A DNA stretch of 64,000 nt. It comes from Phytophthora sp. 'mugwort' (taxonomy: Eukaryota; Oomycota; Peronosporomycetes; Peronosporales; Peronosporaceae). Made by a program: the position numbers and the translations under genes. The stretch lies in NCBI GenBank assembly GCA_033558025.1, contig JAUCEF010000004.1:1860001-1924000 (forward strand), in the 5' to 3' direction. The notes under the pieces were generated by a model. That model saw only the letters and a program-made list of their open reading frames with translations. It was not told the origin of the DNA and did not search any database. This document shows, in pieces, positions 1 through 9,376 of the stretch (position 1 is its first letter; each line of letters begins with the position of its first letter).

Positions 1-718
1 AATGACTAGCTAAAACAAGAAACTTATCGGGAATGATGCTACTAGCTCATGAGGCCAACGAAATTTTGTTGATCCTCTTTCCGTGGAACTTAATTGACAA
101 TTACAGCCGACGTTTGTGATGTATCATGTTCCTTGCTTTATTCAAAACAAACAACTGTTTTTGTTTCTCGTTCTGATGATAGTATGTAGACCGCATGATC
201 AAGACACTATTGAGCATATTAAACTCCCGAACTATCGGCGGCAAGTACTACGTCCTTGACCCGTAGACTATTTGCGTCCTATACTGTACCTTAGACGTTT
301 TGGGCGAAAAATTGTCTCAAATCAGTTTTCATTTGGGTTATTAAAGTCACACCACGCGACTTTCACGAGCGCTGTGCTTGCGAGCTCGTGTGTAGAGGTC
401 TACTAAACTGCATAAGAGCTTTACTCTATAATGCCTCATCAGAACAACAAAAGCGTTTCGTCAGCAGAGTAAACCTGCCGAAATGCTGTTCCATCCATAA
501 ACGTTACTTTTAATTGCGGCACCAGGTAGCGGTATTTTCTAGATGGTTGTTTTGCCTGTTCACCTCGGGAAGAACGAGTTCTAGTTCCTCATCTTGATCT
601 ACTACTACTGCTACTAGGTCTGTCTGGCGCTGGTCGGTACGGCGGCGGGTGATAATAAAAAAAATCGTTTTTGCTAGCTACCGCTAAACACGAACCCTAA
701 CCGTCCCTTCGTGAACAA

Positions 719-1537
719 TGGCATCGATGGCACATTCTTGGCCGCAAGTTCACTATCAAGCGCCAACTATCCTTCATCGACAAGTTCTACCTGGACATTT
801 CGGGCATTCGTACGTCTGAAGTGGCTAACCAGCTCTTCATGGGACTGTCAGCGATTGGAGCACGACCATTGTTTTGGACACCACGTGATGTCAGTATGGA
901 GGCTCAGGTGGCCATGCCAACGTGGCGCTTCTACTTCGGCCAAGAAATGCCCCCCCCCCTCGTGTTTGAAAGTGCGTGGATTCGTGACAAACCAATTAGC
1001 GTATGGTGGACACTTTTGTTCGACGCGAGGAAAACGCTCTGTTGCGCCACTCGAGCGAGCTACTGGCTTTAGGCAGTCGCCGTATGCAATAGTGCTTCCC
1101 TCCGAAAGTGACCGTCTTCACCATAAGCAACGCGACACTGCGCAAGCTGTAGACAACCCCATCAACTCAACCCATGATGATCATATCATTGTGGCCACGC
1201 CAGATCGACACCCAGTCGCGCCAAGCGATTTTCCTACGTCTGCGACGCAAGAGCTGCCCCCCCATGGCATATCTCGCCAAGCGTCCGTTCGTTCGAGAAT
1301 GCAGACACCTTATGCGGCTGGTTGGCATCCTCTTCAGGACCCGTTTTACACGACCACGGTTCTCAATTGACAATTGAAGAACAATCGGACATGGAAATGG
1401 AATCTGCTCCAAGCGATGAAGACGTGGATATGCTGCATCATCCTGAATCAGGATTTAAGCGAAGCGAGTCGTCTCTCGCAGATGCAAACCCTTTTGCACC
1501 CCTCGATACGATGGAATGCAACTTTGAAACCTTTTAA
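719..1537 (+). pseudogene. LINE ORF1-like remnant, copy 1
   Basis: Protein-like sequence runs in one frame from about 719 (basic start, then a run with VANQLFMGL and TPRDVSMEAQ) to a C10 tract at 950-959. It continues in another frame (SCLKVRGFVTNQLAYGG) to a stop at 1370. A third frame with an acidic stretch (SDMEMESAPSDEDVDM) ends at 1537. The shift at the poly-C tract separates two parts that are joined in frame in copies 4, 5 and 6, where the tract is C9. The position before the RT and the basic then acidic composition fit a LINE ORF1 nucleic-acid-binding protein. No zinc knuckle is visible, so the assignment rests mainly on position. Confidence 0.5.
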
Positions 1538-1887
1538 CCGGAAGTTCAGGAGGGTATGCGTCTGGTGTCCTCATCACTCCTCAGTTGGTTCGCACTAGCA
1601 CGGCCCCTGAACCTCAAGAGCCGCTGCCGACTAAAAGACGCGCAACGGACCTCAACAAGCGTTCGAGCGCAAACCTCAAACCGGACGAAGAAATCCTGGT
1701 CTCGGCACAGTAGACTTGTCTAGAATCTCATGAGGACCGCCTCATTCAAAACGTACAACACATAGGCCCCGCTAAGAAGCTCTTGCATGAGTCCAAGAAC
1801 ATGGATCAGGTGGTCCAATCCATTCCCGCGATGCCAATTGCGTGGTCAACTGCGTTTTAGTGTGATCTGGCTTCAGAAGGCAACGAC

Positions 1888-4800
1888 ATGAAGGACATTG
1901 CTGATCGAATCCTGGGATTGTCTGGAAATCTTGGAAGCAAAAACTCAAAGGCTCTGAAGAAATATCAGAAAATTATGAAAAATGGAGCTGCATCTGAATT
2001 AGCACTCGCTCGTCAACAACTTGAAGAGTGTACAGTGGTCGTCGCCCGTGATGATGCTGATGAACAAGCTGAAATCGATTTATACTTTGCCAGACAACGG
2101 TACACTGAGTGTAAAAACTAATGGTAAAAAAATGACGAACTCCGTTCTGTTGTCGTCACTGTCTGCTCAAACCCAGCTGCATTCCGAAACTTTTTTTCAA
2201 GCTTTTTTTTCGGAATGGAGTTGGGTTTGAGCAGGCAGTGACGACAGCAGAACGGAGCTCGTCATTTTCTTTCGCGCAGCACGCTACAAACTTCGTCATA
2301 CTCTGTTTGATTCGATTAATAGGCTGATGGTACCGTGTCTAGCGATCCAACTGACATTTAATCAGGGTTTCCAGGATCACTGGGGCAAGAGTTTTGGTGA
2401 CACGCGGTATACCGAAGGAAATCCGAACTTGATGAAGCTGCGCAGCATCGCTTGCTAGACTCGATTGACCGCAAGCTCAATTTGGAGCCAAGAACAGTTT
2501 AGATAATGAGCAAACGGTTGATGAATTGGCTGCGTCAATGCGGACGATGCGGTCGTACTCAGCACCAGGTCCTGATGGTTTTATAGCGGCATTTTACCAA
2601 GTGGATCCGAAAGTATCTGGTGAAATTTTGCTCATAGTTTTTCGTTACCAAATGAATTGTTGCCGCATCAGCGCCATTCTTCTGTGGCACTTTTGTCCAA
2701 GAAAGGAAATCGTGCGGACCCGGGTAATTTCCGACCAATTACGTTGATCCCCGTGGAAATCAAAGTGCTGTCTCGGTTGTTAGCATATCGACTGAAACTT
2801 TCATTGCTACATTAGTGCATCCTGACCAGAAAGGTTTTATACCAGGACGGTCAATCCATCATCAAGTAATATTGGTGCGCGATCTTCAGCATTTAATTAG
2901 TAGTCGTGGTGGTAAAGCGGTTGCGGCTGTTCTTGATTTTGCGAAAGCATACGATCGTGTCAACCGTGGTTACTTGTTCAAGGTGATGGAGCGACAAGGT
3001 TTCGGATCAAATTTCCTTGCTTGGATTCGACTACTCTGCAATGGTTCAATGTGCTCTCTGATGATCAATGGATGGGCGCTTGATCCACTAGCGCCATCTC
3101 GGGGCGTTAAGCATGGGGACCCTTTGTCACCATACCTATTTGCACTATCACTCGAACCGCTAGGAAATTTACTACGAGCCAGAAGAGAGCTGGGCGTTGT
3201 GATTGATGCGTCTTTATCGATTCCCGTAGCTTTCTTTGCTGATGATACTCCGTTGTTTTCTCGAGATGTTTTCCACCTCGGAGAACAACTACAACTTGTT
3301 GATTGTTATTTGCTGGATTAGGGAGCAATGCTCAATCATTCGAAAAGTGTCGTCATGAGCCTTAACAATCATCGGGCAACTCCAACATTGGAGCCGCTCC
3401 ATTCGCTGCAAGCAGGAGATATTGTCAAGTATCTTGGTATTCCGTTTGGAAATTTTGAGACATCAACACAATATGCAACTCCGCTGGACAAGAAGCTCAT
3501 GACTAGCCTTCGTTTGTTGGAAAGGTAGAGCGCGTACACTGATGGGGCGTCGGCTAATTTTCCAAGCGGTCATTCTGTCCATGGTTTGGTACTTCACGAC
3601 AAGGATGAATATACCGGTCCGGTTCATTAGTGGTGGCAAAGTGTCGTGACTAGGTACATATTGTATAACCGCGTTGGCCCTGGAGGAGTTAGTATTTGTT
3701 CGGAAAGATCTGGCTACCCAGCCGCGAGAGGCTGACCGAATTGGGGTACAATAATTATGACCAGCATCCGTAGGCAGCGTTTTCTTCTTCTCCAACAACT
3801 CGCGCATGTGATGTATGGACACAACATGGATAACGCATTGGTAGAGCACCGATCTATTGCGGAACTATTACGACTTCGTTATGGAGTATTTGGACGTCCG
3901 TGGTCTAGTGATTTTTTGTTTCAAAACCCTCCCCGTCCGGCTGGATGGAGAGCAACTATGCTACCAACGTGGTGGCGTCAAATATTGAAGGATTGGAAAC
4001 GACTCAAATGGCCAAGTAGGCCCTCCATTTGCTGCAGTAGGGTAAAAACGCTTCAGTATGCTTTGTTCAGCCCTATTTGGTGGAATACATCCCGTGAATT
4101 TCAAGTATGGCATACCCGAGGTTCGCCCTGGAAACCATTCGGGACAGGATCAAACAAGTTTAGACGCCTGTGCAGTGAACTCGCTGCCATGCAAAAGTGG
4201 TGTCTTGCTGACTTCTTAGACGAAAATCATCATTGGCTGACAGCCTTTGTTTTCTTGTGGAATGTGTGCAACGAGCTACAATCATTGCTTGGTCCATACA
4301 TACAAACGTGATATTCTTCAACTGTATCGACAATTGAGTCAGATCTTTCACCGAGGGTTCCCACATCCTGAAGCTGGTGGAATGAGTGTTGCAACCCGTG
4401 ATGTATCAGTACCTGTCTGTGGTGTGCTAGTTGGAAAAAGTGCACGCTTTTTCCCGAATCTTCGGATACAGGAATGGAATACCCTTCTGGCACCTGCACA
4501 AACAATGGATACACATCCTATGTGTGAGCTTGGATGCCCCCAGCACGTACTTCACTCGACACTCACAAGCTTCATATCACTCCGGCGTTGCATAATTCCA
4601 ATCGTCCATGATGTGATGCTGCGGCTGTTCTTCGGTGACCCCATTATGGGATCCCAATTTTATTTCTCGAAGTCAACTGAACAATGCGTTCGTAATTCAT
4701 GTTTATCGTTTGAAACGGTGGAACACTGCTTATTTCCTGCCCGGCTTTGCCCGAGTATGTGGAAATCTCTTTGGGACACCGTGGAGCAAAGCTTTTGCGA

Positions 4801-5228
4801 AGCATTTATAATGGAAGTTACTGTTGTTCCCCACCTTGCGCGATGTTCACGCTAGTTGGAGGCACGAGCATGGGGTGTTAATTCTCCTTTGGAGAGTGCA
4901 CACTGCTATTGTCTTTGACGCTACGTGGCGCCTATGTAATGACATCTACTTTCATGAAACAGAAGCACAGCAACCAAGCGTACCAAGCTTGGTCAGCTCG
5001 TTTGGGCGACATTGTCAATTTATCTACCAATACTCAACAGAGTTGGGCATTGGGGAGATACAGTTGTCTCTATCCTCCAACGTCTGGGATTTGACGCTCC
5101 CATGACGTTGAACGTACCTCCCCCTGAGCATCGAATATGGATCCCGCGTCCAGAGTCCAGTAATTATCCTATCTACGTAGCTAGCAGACCGAGAAGTCCT
5201 ATAACCAGTAAATCAATTCTTTTCTATC
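1888..5228 (+). pseudogene. LINE reverse transcriptase (ORF2) pseudogene, copy 1
   Basis: Remnant of the polymerase ORF of a LINE, which would copy element RNA into DNA at the insertion site. Seen in order: a helical linker (1888-2121); RT N-terminal block with SAPGPDGF (2526-2680); after a frame change, KKGNRADPGNFRPITLIPVE (about 2699-2758); the RT core at 2815-3321 with QKGFIPGRS, motif A DFAKAYDRVN (catalytic Asp at residue 41), HGDPLSP, and motif C FADD (Asp 143/144). A stop at 3319-3321 cuts off the thumb (3328-3528, KYLGIPFG). Beyond several frame changes, 4247-4855 carries a Cys/His-like region (CLSFETVEHCLF, then W) resembling the zf-RVT region of LINE proteins. The last frame (about 4824-5228) is broken near 5052. 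With this many breaks it cannot give a full enzyme. Confidence 0.88.
2129..2268. repeat. 140-bp inverted repeat (hairpin) inside LINE copy 1
   Basis: Arms of 61 nt (2129-2189 and 2208-2268) are reverse complements apart from five positions, with an 18-nt T-rich loop. Three of the five exceptions would be G-U pairs if transcribed. It lies between the linker remnant, which ends in a stop at 2121, and the first RT block. It interrupts the polymerase ORF, because protein-like sequence resumes directly after it (FFRAARYKLRHTLF). No terminal direct repeats were evident around it. Confidence 0.9.
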
Positions 5229-5286
5229 TCTGTACGGCGGTGGGTGTGGTCTGGGCATTCCTTTCGGTGGTCTATACTATTGCTAG
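5229..5286 (+). pseudogene. 3' remnant of plus-strand Gly/Trp-rich gene after LINE copy 1
   Basis: The last 19 codons of the 148-aa gene (YGGGCGLGIPFGGLYYC, then TAG) survive downstream of the LINE. The upstream codons, the promoter and the partner gene are absent from this unit. The bases tctgtac at the junction match the intact gene. The LINE's last frame reads through this remnant in another frame to a stop near 5360, giving a chimeric ORF of doubtful meaning. Confidence 0.85.
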
Positions 5287-5423
5287 ATGGATTCAAGTAA
5301 CCTCGGATTACCTCAAATGGCTAGCAGCTTACATTGTCGCCGAGGGTAGATCGACGTCGTAGGGTTAGCTTGCTATACATGCTTCCTTTCGTTATGAAGT
5401 TCTGAATTTGGTTTTCGGTGGTC

Positions 5424-6325
5424 AATGACTAGCTAAAACAAGAAACTTATCGGGAATGATGCTACTAGCTCATGAGGCCAACGAAGTTTTGTTGATCCTC
5501 TTTCCGTGGAACTTAATTGACAATTACAGCCGACGTTTGTGATGTATCATGTTCCTTGCTTTATTCAAAACAAACAACTGTTTTTGTTTCTCGTTCTGAT
5601 GATAGTGTGTAGACCGCATGATCAAGACACTATTGAGCATATTAAACTCCCGAATTATCGGCGGCAAGTACTACGTCCTTGACCCGTAGACTATTTGCGT
5701 CCTATACTGTACCTTAGACGTTTTGGGCGAAAAATTGTCTTAAATCAGTTTTCATTTGGGTTATTAAAGTCACACCACGCGACTTTCACGAGCGCTGTGC
5801 TTGCGAGCTCGTGTGTAGAGGTCTACTAAACTGCATAAGAGCTTTGCTCTAATGCCTCATCAGAACAACAAAAGAGTTTCGTCAGCAGAGTAAACCTGCC
5901 GAAATGCTGTTCCATCCATAAACGTTACTTTTAATTGCGGCACCAGGTAGCGGTATTTTCTAGATGGTTGTTTTGCCTGTTCACCTCGGGAAGAACGAGT
6001 TCTAGTTCCTCATCTTGCTCTACTACTACTACTAGGTCGACCTCACCCCCATTACAGCGACTCCCGCACCTCAACTAACACGTGTACAAACATTGTGGTG
6101 ATGCTTCAAAAAGGTCAAACATCCTAAAAATGGCCCGAAATCCCTATTAGACCAGAATTACAAAAATGTGCGCATAAGCAGACACAACTTAACCTGCATT
6201 CGAAATACTGGTGCATGTTCAGCCCTAACTAGTGATATCACACGATAACGGAAGTCGAGGAAGTTGGAATTGATTCAAGTTTGGAAAGCAATGGTCGATC
6301 GACCCGTGCGCTCCGTCACCAGCGA
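5424..6325. other. Spacer of the type A unit (no gene seen)
   Basis: Representative of the roughly 900-bp gene-poor stretch in every type A unit. Positions 5424-6037 are shared with LINE units and end in a short TAC repeat (four or five repeats depending on the unit). Positions 6038-6325 are specific to type A and form the region downstream of the minus-strand gene. With the 137 bp after the preceding plus-strand gene, it forms a convergent 3' region of about 1.04 kb between neighbouring pairs. I found no RNA gene, canonical polyadenylation signal or conserved ORF, except the minus-strand frame discussed for unit 9. Confidence 0.7.
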
Positions 6326-6580
6326 TTACCAGCCGTAGCCAATGCCGCCGAAGCCACCCCAGCGTCCCCATGGTCCCCATCCGTAGCCCCCCCATCCCGG
6401 GAAACCCTTGTGCCACCACTCCTTCTTGCCGTTCTCGGCGTCCGCGCTCTCCTTGTCGACAGGAACAGCAAAGCTGGGCGTGTCAGCCGCTGCGAGAGCT
6501 CTCAGTGCAGACGGACCGGCAGCGGTAGCGACGCCGGCACCAGCGACGAGGGCGGTGACGACGAAAGTAGTGAGCTTCAT
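6326..6580 (-). CDS. Small secreted Gly/Trp-rich protein (84 aa), minus-strand gene of the pair, unit 2
   Basis: I do not recognise a named family. Residues 1-21 form a clear signal peptide (MKLTTFVVTALVAGAGVATAA). A short charged segment follows (about 42-54, with Asp, Lys and Glu). The C-terminal third (55-84) is a Gly/Trp/Tyr-rich tail with six Trp in spaced GW motifs, ending GIGYGW. There is no cysteine. The start chosen is the ATG at 6580: the frame is open upstream to an ATG at 6736, but those 52 extra residues are basic and would bury the signal peptide, so they are probably 5' UTR. It is transcribed away from the plus-strand gene across a shared 303-bp promoter region. Extracellular or wall-associated location is inferred from the signal peptide. 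Here Gly-69-type codons use the GGG variant (silent). Confidence 0.8.
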   Translation of the reverse strand: MKLTTFVVTALVAGAGVATAAGPSALRALAAADTPSFAVPVDKESADAENGKKEWWHKGFPGWGGYGWGPWGRWGGFGGIGYGW

Positions 6581-6883
6581 GTTCGTTGCGGAAACTGTGC
6601 GAAGTGAGGCAAGTTGGTTTGTGTGAACTGGTGACACAATGGTTCGTTCAGAGCTGGTTTTGATGGAACCTCTTCTTCGTCTTCTCCAAGACGGCGTCAA
6701 TCTTGAGGATTGATTGAGTGCCGCCAACTCGAACATTTATGTAGTGCAAGAAAAGTCCTCGATTTCGCGGGTATTTGTTCGCTTGGATGAAAGATTTAAC
6801 TTCCCTTGGAGGTGGAATCTTAGAACAGCCACAACTCCATTTGTTGCCAACATAACAAGTCGAGAACCCCCACCATCACAGCC
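6581..6883. promoter_or_regulatory. Divergent promoter region between the paired genes
   Basis: The 303 bp between the two start codons must hold both promoters. Read on the minus strand, CTCACTTCGCACAGTTT (6592-6608), about 12-28 nt upstream of the minus gene ATG, resembles the oomycete initiator consensus. For the plus gene, ctccatttgttgcca (about 6835-6849) lies some 35-50 nt before the ATG and is a weaker match. No TATA box is evident. Both starts have a purine at -3. The same region occurs at 8627-8929, 10673-10978, 12723-13025, 14767-15072, 16814-17119, 24287-24589, 26331-26636, 33801-34106, 35850-36155, 37900-38204, 39940-40245, 47402-47707, 49449-49754 and 56923-57228. Length is 303 or 306 bp, depending on whether the plus-gene leader reads gagaaccccc or gagaatcaacacc; unit 14 has 305. 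Confidence 0.55.
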
Positions 6884-7330
6884 ATGAAGTTCAGCGTCTT
6901 CCTCGTCGCCATGATGGCCATTCTCGGTACTGTCGCCGCTGCTGACCAACCTGTCGTCAAGACTCCGACCGAAGCTCTCGAAAAGGTTCAAGCGTCTGCG
7001 TTACCCGACGGTGTCACGCTGATTGGAACTGCAGAGAAGATCGACCCTCCTGCTGGAGCTGCTACGACCATCGCGAAGGAAGCCCACAAGGACGACGACA
7101 AGGAGCAGCTCGGTTTGGGCCTTGGCGGATGGGGACTCGGCGGTTGGGGACTCGGAGGCTGGGGTGGCTGGGGCGGTTGGGGTGGCTTTGGCCCCTACCG
7201 CTTCGGCTTCTTGCACGGCGGCTACCCTGGCTGGGCGTATCCGTTGGGTTACTGGAACCTGTTCGGCGCTGGTCTGTACGGCGGTGGGTGTGGTCTGGGC
7301 ATTCCTTTCGGTGGTCTATACTATTGCTAG
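6884..7330 (+). CDS. Secreted Gly/Trp-rich protein (148 aa), plus-strand gene of the pair, unit 2
   Basis: No named family recognised. A signal peptide spans residues 1-20 (hydrophobic core VFLVAMMAILGTV, likely cleavage before Asp21). Residues 21-75 are a hydrophilic, mildly acidic domain ending in HKDDDKEQ. Residues 76-103 are a Gly/Trp repeat (GLGGW and GGW modules with five Trp). Residues 104-148 are Gly/Tyr/Trp/Phe-rich with two cysteines (136 and the C-terminal 148), which could form a disulphide or cross-link chains. The start is the only ATG that opens the signal peptide. Composition resembles structural wall or matrix glycine-rich proteins, but that is analogy only. The last 19 codons are the site where the LINE sits in type B units. 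Confidence 0.85.
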   Translation: MKFSVFLVAMMAILGTVAAADQPVVKTPTEALEKVQASALPDGVTLIGTAEKIDPPAGAATTIAKEAHKDDDKEQLGLGLGGWGLGGWGLGGWGGWGGWGGFGPYRFGFLHGGYPGWAYPLGYWNLFGAGLYGGGCGLGIPFGGLYYC

Positions 7331-8371
7331 ATGGATTCAAGTAACCTCGGATTACCTCAAATGGCTAGCAGCTTACATTGTCGCCGAGGGTAGATCGACG
7401 TCGTAGGGTTAGCTTGCTATACATGCTTCCTTTCGTTATGAAGTTCTGAATTTGGCTTTCGGTGGTCAATGACTAGCTAAAACAAGAAACTTATCGGGAA
7501 TGATGCTACTAGCTCATGAGGCCAACGAAGTTTTGTTGATCCTCTTTCCGTGGAACTTAATTGACAATTACAGCCGACGTTTGTGATGTATCATGTTCCT
7601 TGCTTTATTCAAAACAAACAACTGTTTTTGTTTCTCGTTCTGATGATAGTGTGTAGACCGCATGATCAAGACACTATTGAGCATATTAAACTCCCGAATT
7701 ATCGGCGGCAAGTACTACGTCCTTGACCCGTAGACTATTTGCGTCCTATACTGTACCTTAGACGTTTTGGGCGAAAAATTGTCTTAAATCAGTTTTCATT
7801 TGGGTTATTAAAGTCACACCACGCGACTTTCACGAGCGCTGTGCTTGCGAGCTCGTGTGTAGAGGTCTACTAAACTGCATAAGAGCTTTACTCTATAATG
7901 CCTCATCAGAACAACAAAAGAGTTTCGTCAGCAGAGTAAACCTGCCGAAATGCTGTTCCATCCATAAACGTTACTTTTAATTGCGGCACCAGGTAGCGGT
8001 ATTTTCTAGATGGTTGTTTTGCCTGTTCACCTCGGGAAGAACGAGTTCTAGTTCCTCATCTTGCTCTACTACTACTACTAGGTCGACCTCACCCCCATTA
8101 CAGCGACTCCCGCACCTCAACTAACACGTGTACAAACATTGTGGTGATGCTTCAAAAAGGTCAAACATCCTAAAAATGGCCCGAAATCCCTATTGGACCA
8201 GAATTACAAAAATGTGCGCATAAGCAGACACAACTTAACCTGCATTCGAAATACTGGTGCATGTTCAGCCCTAACTAGTGATATCACACGATAACGGAAG
8301 TCGAGGAAGTTGGAATTGATTCAAGTTTGGAAAGCAATGGTCGATCGACCCGTGCGCTCCGTCACCAGCGA

Positions 8372-8626
8372 TTACCATCCGTAGCCAGTGCCGCCGAAGC
8401 CACCCCAGCGTCCCCATGGTCCCCATCCGTAGCCTCCCCATCCCGGGAAACCCTTGTGCCACCACTCCTTCTTGCCGTTCTCGGCGTCCGCGCTCTCCTT
8501 GTCGACAGGAACAGCAAAGCTGGGCGTGTCAGCCGCTGCGAGAGCTCTCAGTGCAGACGGACCGGCAGCGGTAGCGACGCCGGCACCAGCGACGAGGGCG
8601 GTGACGACGAAAGTAGTGAGCTTCAT
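8372..8626 (-). CDS. Small secreted Gly/Trp-rich protein (84 aa), unit 3
   Basis: Same layout as the unit 2 gene (signal peptide 1-21, charged middle, GW tail). It is the only copy with Thr at residue 80 (GTGYGW instead of GIGYGW), from a single base change near the stop codon. Start chosen at the signal-peptide Met, 52 codons inside the longer open frame. Confidence 0.8.
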   Translation of the reverse strand: MKLTTFVVTALVAGAGVATAAGPSALRALAAADTPSFAVPVDKESADAENGKKEWWHKGFPGWGGYGWGPWGRWGGFGGTGYGW

Positions 8627-8929
8627 GTTCGTTGCGGAAACTGTGCGAAGTGAGGCAAGTTGGTTTGTGTGAACTGGTGACACAATGGTTCGTTCAGAGC
8701 TGGTTTTGATGGAACCTCTTCTTCGTCTTCTCCAAGACGGCGTCAATCTTGAGGATTGATTGAGTGCCGCCAACTCGAACATTTATGTAGTGCAAGAAAA
8801 GTCCTCGATTTCGCGGGTATTTGTTCGCTTGGATGAAGGATTTAACTTCCCTTGGAGGTGGAATCTTAGAACAGCCACAACTCCATTTGTTGCCAACATA
8901 ACAAGTCGAGAACCCCCACCATCACAGCC

Positions 8930-9376
8930 ATGAAGTTCAGCGTCTTCCTCGTCGCCATGATGGCCATTCTCGGTACTGTCGCCGCTGCTGACCAACCTGT
9001 CGTCAAGACTCCGACCGAAGCTCTCGAAAAGGTTCAAGCGTCTGCGTTACCCGACGGTGTCACGCTGATTGGAACTGCAGAGAAGATCGACCCTCCTGCT
9101 GGAGCTGCTACGACCATCGCGAAGGAAGCCCACAAGGACGACGACAAGGAGCAGCTCGGTTTGGGCCTTGGCGGATGGGGACTCGGCGGTTGGGGACTCG
9201 GAGGCTGGGGTGGCTGGGGCGGTTGGGGTGGCTTTGGCCCCTACCGCTTCGGCTTCTTGCACGGCGGCTACCCTGGCTGGGCGTATCCGTTGGGTTACTG
9301 GAACCTGTTCGGCGCTGGTCTGTACGGCGGTGGGTGTGGTCTGGGCATTCCTTTCGGTGGTCTATACTATTGCTAG
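8930..9376 (+). CDS. Secreted Gly/Trp-rich protein (148 aa), unit 3
   Basis: Protein identical to the unit 2 copy, with two C-terminal-region cysteines and the full GGW repeat. It has the short leader (gagaaccccc) and the Ala39 GCG and Asp42 GAC codons, as in units 2, 5 and 9. Confidence 0.85.
   Translation: MKFSVFLVAMMAILGTVAAADQPVVKTPTEALEKVQASALPDGVTLIGTAEKIDPPAGAATTIAKEAHKDDDKEQLGLGLGGWGLGGWGLGGWGGWGGWGGFGPYRFGFLHGGYPGWAYPLGYWNLFGAGLYGGGCGLGIPFGGLYYC

Larger units (their letters stand above)
652..5228 (+). mobile_element. Degenerate LINE (non-LTR retrotransposon), copy 1
   Basis: A 4577-bp element read on the plus strand. It is flanked by near-identical 18-bp direct repeats at 634-651 (tcggtacggcggcgggtg) and 5229-5246 (tctgtacggcggtgggtg), which I interpret as a target-site duplication. 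The right repeat is codons 130-136 of the plus-strand Gly/Trp-rich gene, so the element landed inside that gene. Order of remnants: ORF1-like region, a linker region, a 140-bp hairpin, RT N-terminal blocks, RT core, thumb, a Cys/His-like C-terminal region. I recognise no apurinic-type endonuclease domain, and there is no clear 3' poly(A). Many frameshifts and stops make it non-autonomous. It shares with copy 6 a one-base loss near 5052 that shifts the last reading frame. Confidence 0.85.
1..5423. repeat. Tandem unit 1, type B (LINE-bearing)
   Basis: First of six LINE-bearing units (5423 bp); the window happens to open at the recurring unit start aatgactagcta. Positions 1-620 are the spacer shared with type A units, 621-651 a short remnant of the plus-strand gene, 652-5228 the LINE, and 5229-5423 the 3' end of the plus-strand gene and its downstream flank. 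Nothing gene-like is seen in 1-620. The left spacer carries ctctataatg followed by aaaagcg, a haplotype also found in units 4 and 16. Confidence 0.9.
5424..7467. repeat. Tandem unit 2, type A
   Basis: A 2044-bp unit with an intact gene pair. Its right end reads tttggctttcgg, a variant shared only with unit 17; both units directly follow a LINE unit (1 and 16), suggesting that B-A blocks were copied together. Confidence 0.95.

Noticed and set aside
652..670. A-rich run (ataataaaaaaaatcg) at the left LINE edge as a poly(A) tail, implying reverse orientation
   Set aside because: ORF1-like, RT and C-terminal blocks all run in order on the plus strand, so the left end is the 5' end.
1366..1377. 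Palindrome caattgacaattg in the LINE, like aattgacaatt in the spacer
   Set aside because: Short, AT-rich and in different contexts; likely coincidence.
3463..3849. Minus-strand frames of 119-128 codons inside the LINE
   Set aside because: They lie opposite LINE coding remnants and show no recognisable motif.
6018..6037. TAC trinucleotide run as a CRISPR-like or functional repeat
   Set aside because: Only four or five repeats with no spacers; an ordinary microsatellite used here as a unit landmark.
6495..6510. RxLR-type host-targeting motif in the 84-aa protein (SALRALAA after the signal peptide)
   Set aside because: The spacing and residues do not match RxLR, and no acidic EER-type motif follows in a convincing way.
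6281..6607. 108-codon plus-strand frame opposite the minus-strand gene
   Set aside because: An antisense shadow of the 84-aa gene with Arg/Ser-rich composition.
6326..6736. A longer 136-codon version of the minus-strand protein starting at 6736
   Set aside because: The extra 52 residues are basic, lack a signal peptide and end in a leader-like stretch just before MKLTTF, which starts a textbook signal peptide. Probably 5' UTR.
7023..7406. 127-codon plus-strand frame overlapping the 148-aa gene
   Set aside because: A shadow of the GC-rich gene in another frame; it lacks a signal peptide and varies with silent changes of the real gene.
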